Shown piece after piece: positions 13,744 through 15,979 of a stretch of DNA of 15,979 nucleotides. The notes below the pieces were generated by a model. That model made no database searches. It had not been told where the DNA came from and saw only the letters and a list, made by a program, of their open reading frames with translations. The stretch is from an uncultured Clostridia bacterium (GTDB taxonomy: Bacteria; Bacillota_A; Clostridia; TANB77; CAG-508), in the NCBI GenBank assembly GCA_949747745.1, contig CATKFT010000160.1, positions 1 through 15,979 on the forward strand, in the 5' to 3' direction. Within the stretch, counting starts at the first letter, position 1; every line of letters begins with the position of its first letter. A program made the translations under genes and the position numbers.

Positions 13744-15291
13744 ATGAAAGCTTTAATTAGTGTATCTGATAAAACAGGCATTGTTGATTTTGCAAAAGAA
13801 TTAGTAAATTTAGGTGTAGAAATTATTTCAACAGGTGGAACTTATAAAAAGTTGAAAGAAGAAGGAGTAAATGCTATCGAAGTAAGTGAACTTACAGGTT
13901 TTCCAGAATGCTTAGATGGTAGAGTAAAAACTTTACATCCTAGCGTTCATGCAGGAATTTTAGCAATTAGAAATAATGAAGCTCATATGAACCAACTTAG
14001 TAGTTTACATATAGATACAATAGACTTTGTTGTTGTTAATTTATATCCTTTTAAACAAACAATTTTAAAGGATAATGTTTCTCGCGAAGAAGCAGTTGAA
14101 AATATTGATATTGGTGGACCTACTATGCTTCGTAGTGCTGCTAAAAATTATCAAGATGTTAGTGTTATTACAGACCCAAATGATTATGAAAAAGTATTAC
14201 AAGAATTGAAAACAGATGGACAAGTTTCAAAAGATACAAAATTTTATTTAATGCAAAAAGTATTTGAACATACAGCAAATTATGATGCAATGATTTATAA
14301 TTATATTAAGGAACAAAGAAATGATGAAAGTTTTCCAAATGAACTTACACTAACATACGAAAAAGTTCAAGAGATGCGATATGGAGAAAACCCACATCAA
14401 AAAGGTTGTTTATATAAAGAAGTTGGAAAATGTGAAGGTTCATTAACTATTGCAGAACAATTAAATGGAAAAGAATTATCTTTTAATAACATAAATGATA
14501 CAAATGGTGCTTTAGAATTATTAAAAGAATTTGAAGAACCAACAGTTGTTGCATGTAAACATGGAAATCCATGTGGAGTAGGAAGTGCAGATAATATATA
14601 TTCAGCATGGAAAAAAGCCTTTAATGCCGATAAAACATCAATATTTGGTGGAATTGTTGTATCAAACCGAGAAATAACAAAAGATATAGCAAATGAAATG
14701 AAAGAAATCTTTTTAGAAGTAATTGTTGCACCATCATATGAAAAAGAAGCCTTAGAAACTCTACAAACTAAAAAGAATTTAAGGGTACTATTATTGCCAA
14801 GTATAGAAAAAAAACAAAAAGAAAATGCATATGATATAAAGAAAATAAATGGTGGAATTATTGTTCAAACAATAGATGCTAAATTGTTAGATGGATATGA
14901 AGTTGTTACAAATAGAAAACCAACAGATAAAGAATTAGAAGATATGATGTTTACTTGGAAAATTGTTAAATATGTGAAATCTAATGGAATAGCATTAGGA
15001 AAAGACAAACAATCAATAGGAATTGGACCAGGACAAGTAAACAGAATTTGGGCAACACAGCAATCTGTAGAACATGCCGAAGAATTAATTGAAAAGGGAA
15101 TAACAAAAGGAGCAGTGTTAGCATCAGATGCATTTTTTCCATTTGCAGACTGTGTAGAAGAAGCACATAAGGCAGGGATAACTGCAATAATACAACCAGG
15201 AGGTTCAATAAGAGATCAAGAATCAATTGACAAATGTAATGAATATGGTATAAGTATGATATTTACAGGTATGAGACATTTTAGGCATTAA
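13744..15291 (+). CDS. purH: Bifunctional AICAR formyltransferase/IMP cyclohydrolase
   Basis: Performs the last two steps of purine synthesis: formylation of AICAR from 10-formyl-THF and ring closure to IMP. The 515 residues match the family. The N-terminal MGS-like cyclohydrolase domain has LISVSDKTGIVDFA, ISTGGTYKKL and GRVKTLHPSVHAGIL. The AICAR transformylase part has MRYGENPHQ, LSFNNINDTNGALEL, ACKHGNPCGVG with its catalytic K-H pair, and IFGGIVVSN. The C-terminus has GIGPGQVNR, ASDAFFPFAD and IIQPGGSIRD. It starts at ATG after GGAGGT. It is expressed from its own promoter here, unlike the long pur operons of many Bacillota. It contains no CGG and no frame break, although it is the longest complete gene in the window. 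Confidence 0.96.
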   Translation: MKALISVSDKTGIVDFAKELVNLGVEIISTGGTYKKLKEEGVNAIEVSELTGFPECLDGRVKTLHPSVHAGILAIRNNEAHMNQLSSLHIDTIDFVVVNLYPFKQTILKDNVSREEAVENIDIGGPTMLRSAAKNYQDVSVITDPNDYEKVLQELKTDGQVSKDTKFYLMQKVFEHTANYDAMIYNYIKEQRNDESFPNELTLTYEKVQEMRYGENPHQKGCLYKEVGKCEGSLTIAEQLNGKELSFNNINDTNGALELLKEFEEPTVVACKHGNPCGVGSADNIYSAWKKAFNADKTSIFGGIVVSNREITKDIANEMKEIFLEVIVAPSYEKEALETLQTKKNLRVLLLPSIEKKQKENAYDIKKINGGIIVQTIDAKLLDGYEVVTNRKPTDKELEDMMFTWKIVKYVKSNGIALGKDKQSIGIGPGQVNRIWATQQSVEHAEELIEKGITKGAVLASDAFFPFADCVEEAHKAGITAIIQPGGSIRDQESIDKCNEYGISMIFTGMRHFRH

Positions 15292-15400
15292 AAGATATTA
15301 AAGAAGTCTTATAGTAAAAATAATTAGCTATAAGACTTCTTCTTTTGGCTTTTTTAAATATTACCCCTACTATTATAGCTAAAGAACAACCACCTAACAT
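15281..15400 (-). CDS. Possible small membrane peptide, 39 residues
   Basis: On the minus strand AAGGGAG, 10 bases before ATG 15400, opens a frame with a hydrophobic segment and basic flank (MLGGCSLAIIVGVIFKKAKR) that stops at 15281. It overlaps the purH terminator and 3' end, which counts against it. The 15362-15420 stretch is richer in G/C than its surroundings. I do not recognise it. Confidence 0.25.
   Translation of the reverse strand: MLGGCSLAIIVGVIFKKAKRRSLIANYFYYKTSLISFNA
15301..15346 (+). terminator. Terminator of purH
   Basis: A perfect 14-bp stem, AAGAAGTCTTATAG (15301-15314) with CTATAAGACTTCTT (15328-15341), has a 13-base loop and is followed by CTTTT and a second T-run. Confidence 0.8.
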
Positions 15401-15557
15401 CAGTACAATGCTCCCTTGCCAATAACTGCAAATGTTAGCAATATGCAATTCAATTTTGTGTTATATTTTGTGTTATTAGTATTAGTTTCTAGTTACAAAT
15501 ATATTAATCATATATTTTACATAAAGCAAACACACTATTTTGTGTCCTTTTTGTAAA

Positions 15558-15587
15558 TTTCTATTAATATATGTTCTACCATAGACA
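15558..15587 (+). promoter_or_regulatory. Possible sigma-E-type promoter of yabP
   Basis: TTTCTATT (15558-15565) and CATAGACA (15580-15587), spaced by 14 bases, loosely resemble the mother-cell sigma-E consensus expected for yabP. The match is partial. The rest of the gap 15347-15638 is AT-rich, with no other clear signal apart from the possible small frame at 15281-15400. Confidence 0.25.
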
Positions 15588-15638
15588 AGATGTGAATATA
15601 ATAATTTAGACCGTAAATTAAAAAGGGGAGTGGGGAAT

Positions 15639-15935
15639 ATGACTATTGAAGAAAGAAAAGGATTATCTAATAATGTTATTCAAAATCTTGTATTAGAAAA
15701 TAGAGGAAAACTATCTATATCTGGAGTTTTAGATGTATTAAGTTTTGATGACCAAGTTGTTATTGTAGAAACAGAACTTGGATTATTAACTATAAAAGGC
15801 GAAGACTTAAGAATAAATAAGCTAAGTATAGATACATCTGAAGTTGTTGTTGAGGGAGATATCTATAGTATGAACTATAGTGAAAAAGAAATGGATAAAA
15901 AAGGTTCAAGCCTTTTAGGAAAAATTTTTAAATAG
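15639..15935 (+). CDS. yabP: Sporulation protein YabP
   Basis: YabP is a small mother-cell protein made under sigma-E and required for normal spore cortex/coat formation; its molecular role is unknown. The 98 residues show the family pattern: GVLDVLSFDDQVVIVETELG (about residues 27-46), then LLTIKGEDLRINKLSID and a beta-strand tail ending in the hydrophobic LLGKIFK. I chose ATG 15639, with GGGGAG 8 bases upstream; the in-frame GTG 15630 overlaps that site. In relatives yabQ follows directly, and the window ends 44 bases after the stop, too soon to see it. Together with sigK it shows that the organism forms endospores. Confidence 0.88.
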   Translation: MTIEERKGLSNNVIQNLVLENRGKLSISGVLDVLSFDDQVVIVETELGLLTIKGEDLRINKLSIDTSEVVVEGDIYSMNYSEKEMDKKGSSLLGKIFK

Positions 15936-15979
15936 TAATAAATATAAAATACTATTATAAAAATAGATGTAGGAAAAGA

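Noticed and set aside
15347..15638. CRISPR, tRNA or other RNA gene in the gap before yabP
   Set aside because: There are no regular repeats and no tRNA cloverleaf. Only AT-rich sequence, a weak promoter-like pair and an uncertain small frame are visible.

Overview
This is a low-GC window from a spore-forming member of the Bacillota, most likely an AT-rich Clostridia-type anaerobe. Coding sequence uses A/T-ending codons almost throughout. Spore formation is indicated by an uninterrupted pro-sigma-K gene and a yabP gene. A D-lactate dehydrogenase fits a fermentative life. The DNA is chromosomal and mostly housekeeping. I see no rRNA, tRNA, IS element, prophage or CRISPR array.

Layout: the 3' part of typA/bipA (+); a small XRE regulator (-); a TrmR-like O-methyltransferase (+); a RelA/SpoT-domain protein and a PF06541 membrane protein (both -); D-lactate dehydrogenase (+); a U32-family TrhP-like tRNA hydroxylation protein (+); a DUF368/PopT-type membrane protein (-); an RsmB/RsmF-type m5C methyltransferase (+); sigK (-); an orphan 92-residue gene of different codon use (+); prfB (+); lysC (+); purH (+); yabP (+). 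Most genes have their own promoter and hairpin terminator, so there are few operons.

The outstanding observation is a decoding anomaly. Six conserved genes (typA, the O-methyltransferase, the PF06541 protein, trhP, prfB, lysC) contain nine +1 frame breaks. Every break lies exactly at an in-frame CGG codon, at 969, 2959, 4757(-), 7496, 11360, 11412, 12040, 12476 and 13239. Reading CGGN as one four-base codon (six CGGA, two CGGG, one CGGT), or skipping the C and reading GGN, restores the full-length protein with no extra or missing residue. It places glycine at sites such as BipA SGRGE, RF2 GAGGT, aspartokinase SAQGK and PF06541 IGW. No conserved gene here uses CGG as an ordinary sense codon, while CGA, CGT and CGC are used as such. 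CGG in the other two phases causes no break. The genes without an in-frame CGG are all intact. The only in-frame CGG that seems to be read as a triplet is in the orphan gene, which looks acquired. The nine breaks therefore look like a systematic feature: an unassigned CGG with programmed +1 frameshifting, or a quadruplet CGGN glycine codon. A systematic sequence error remains the main alternative. I have merged the broken frames into single CDS features.

Other points: the prfB 3' untranslated region holds a perfect 55-base reverse-complement copy of an internal lysC segment; the RelA/SpoT-like protein keeps the synthetase signature residues in a divergent architecture; the ldh promoter carries a perfect palindrome next to its -10 box; and the start region of the DUF368 gene is tandemly duplicated.
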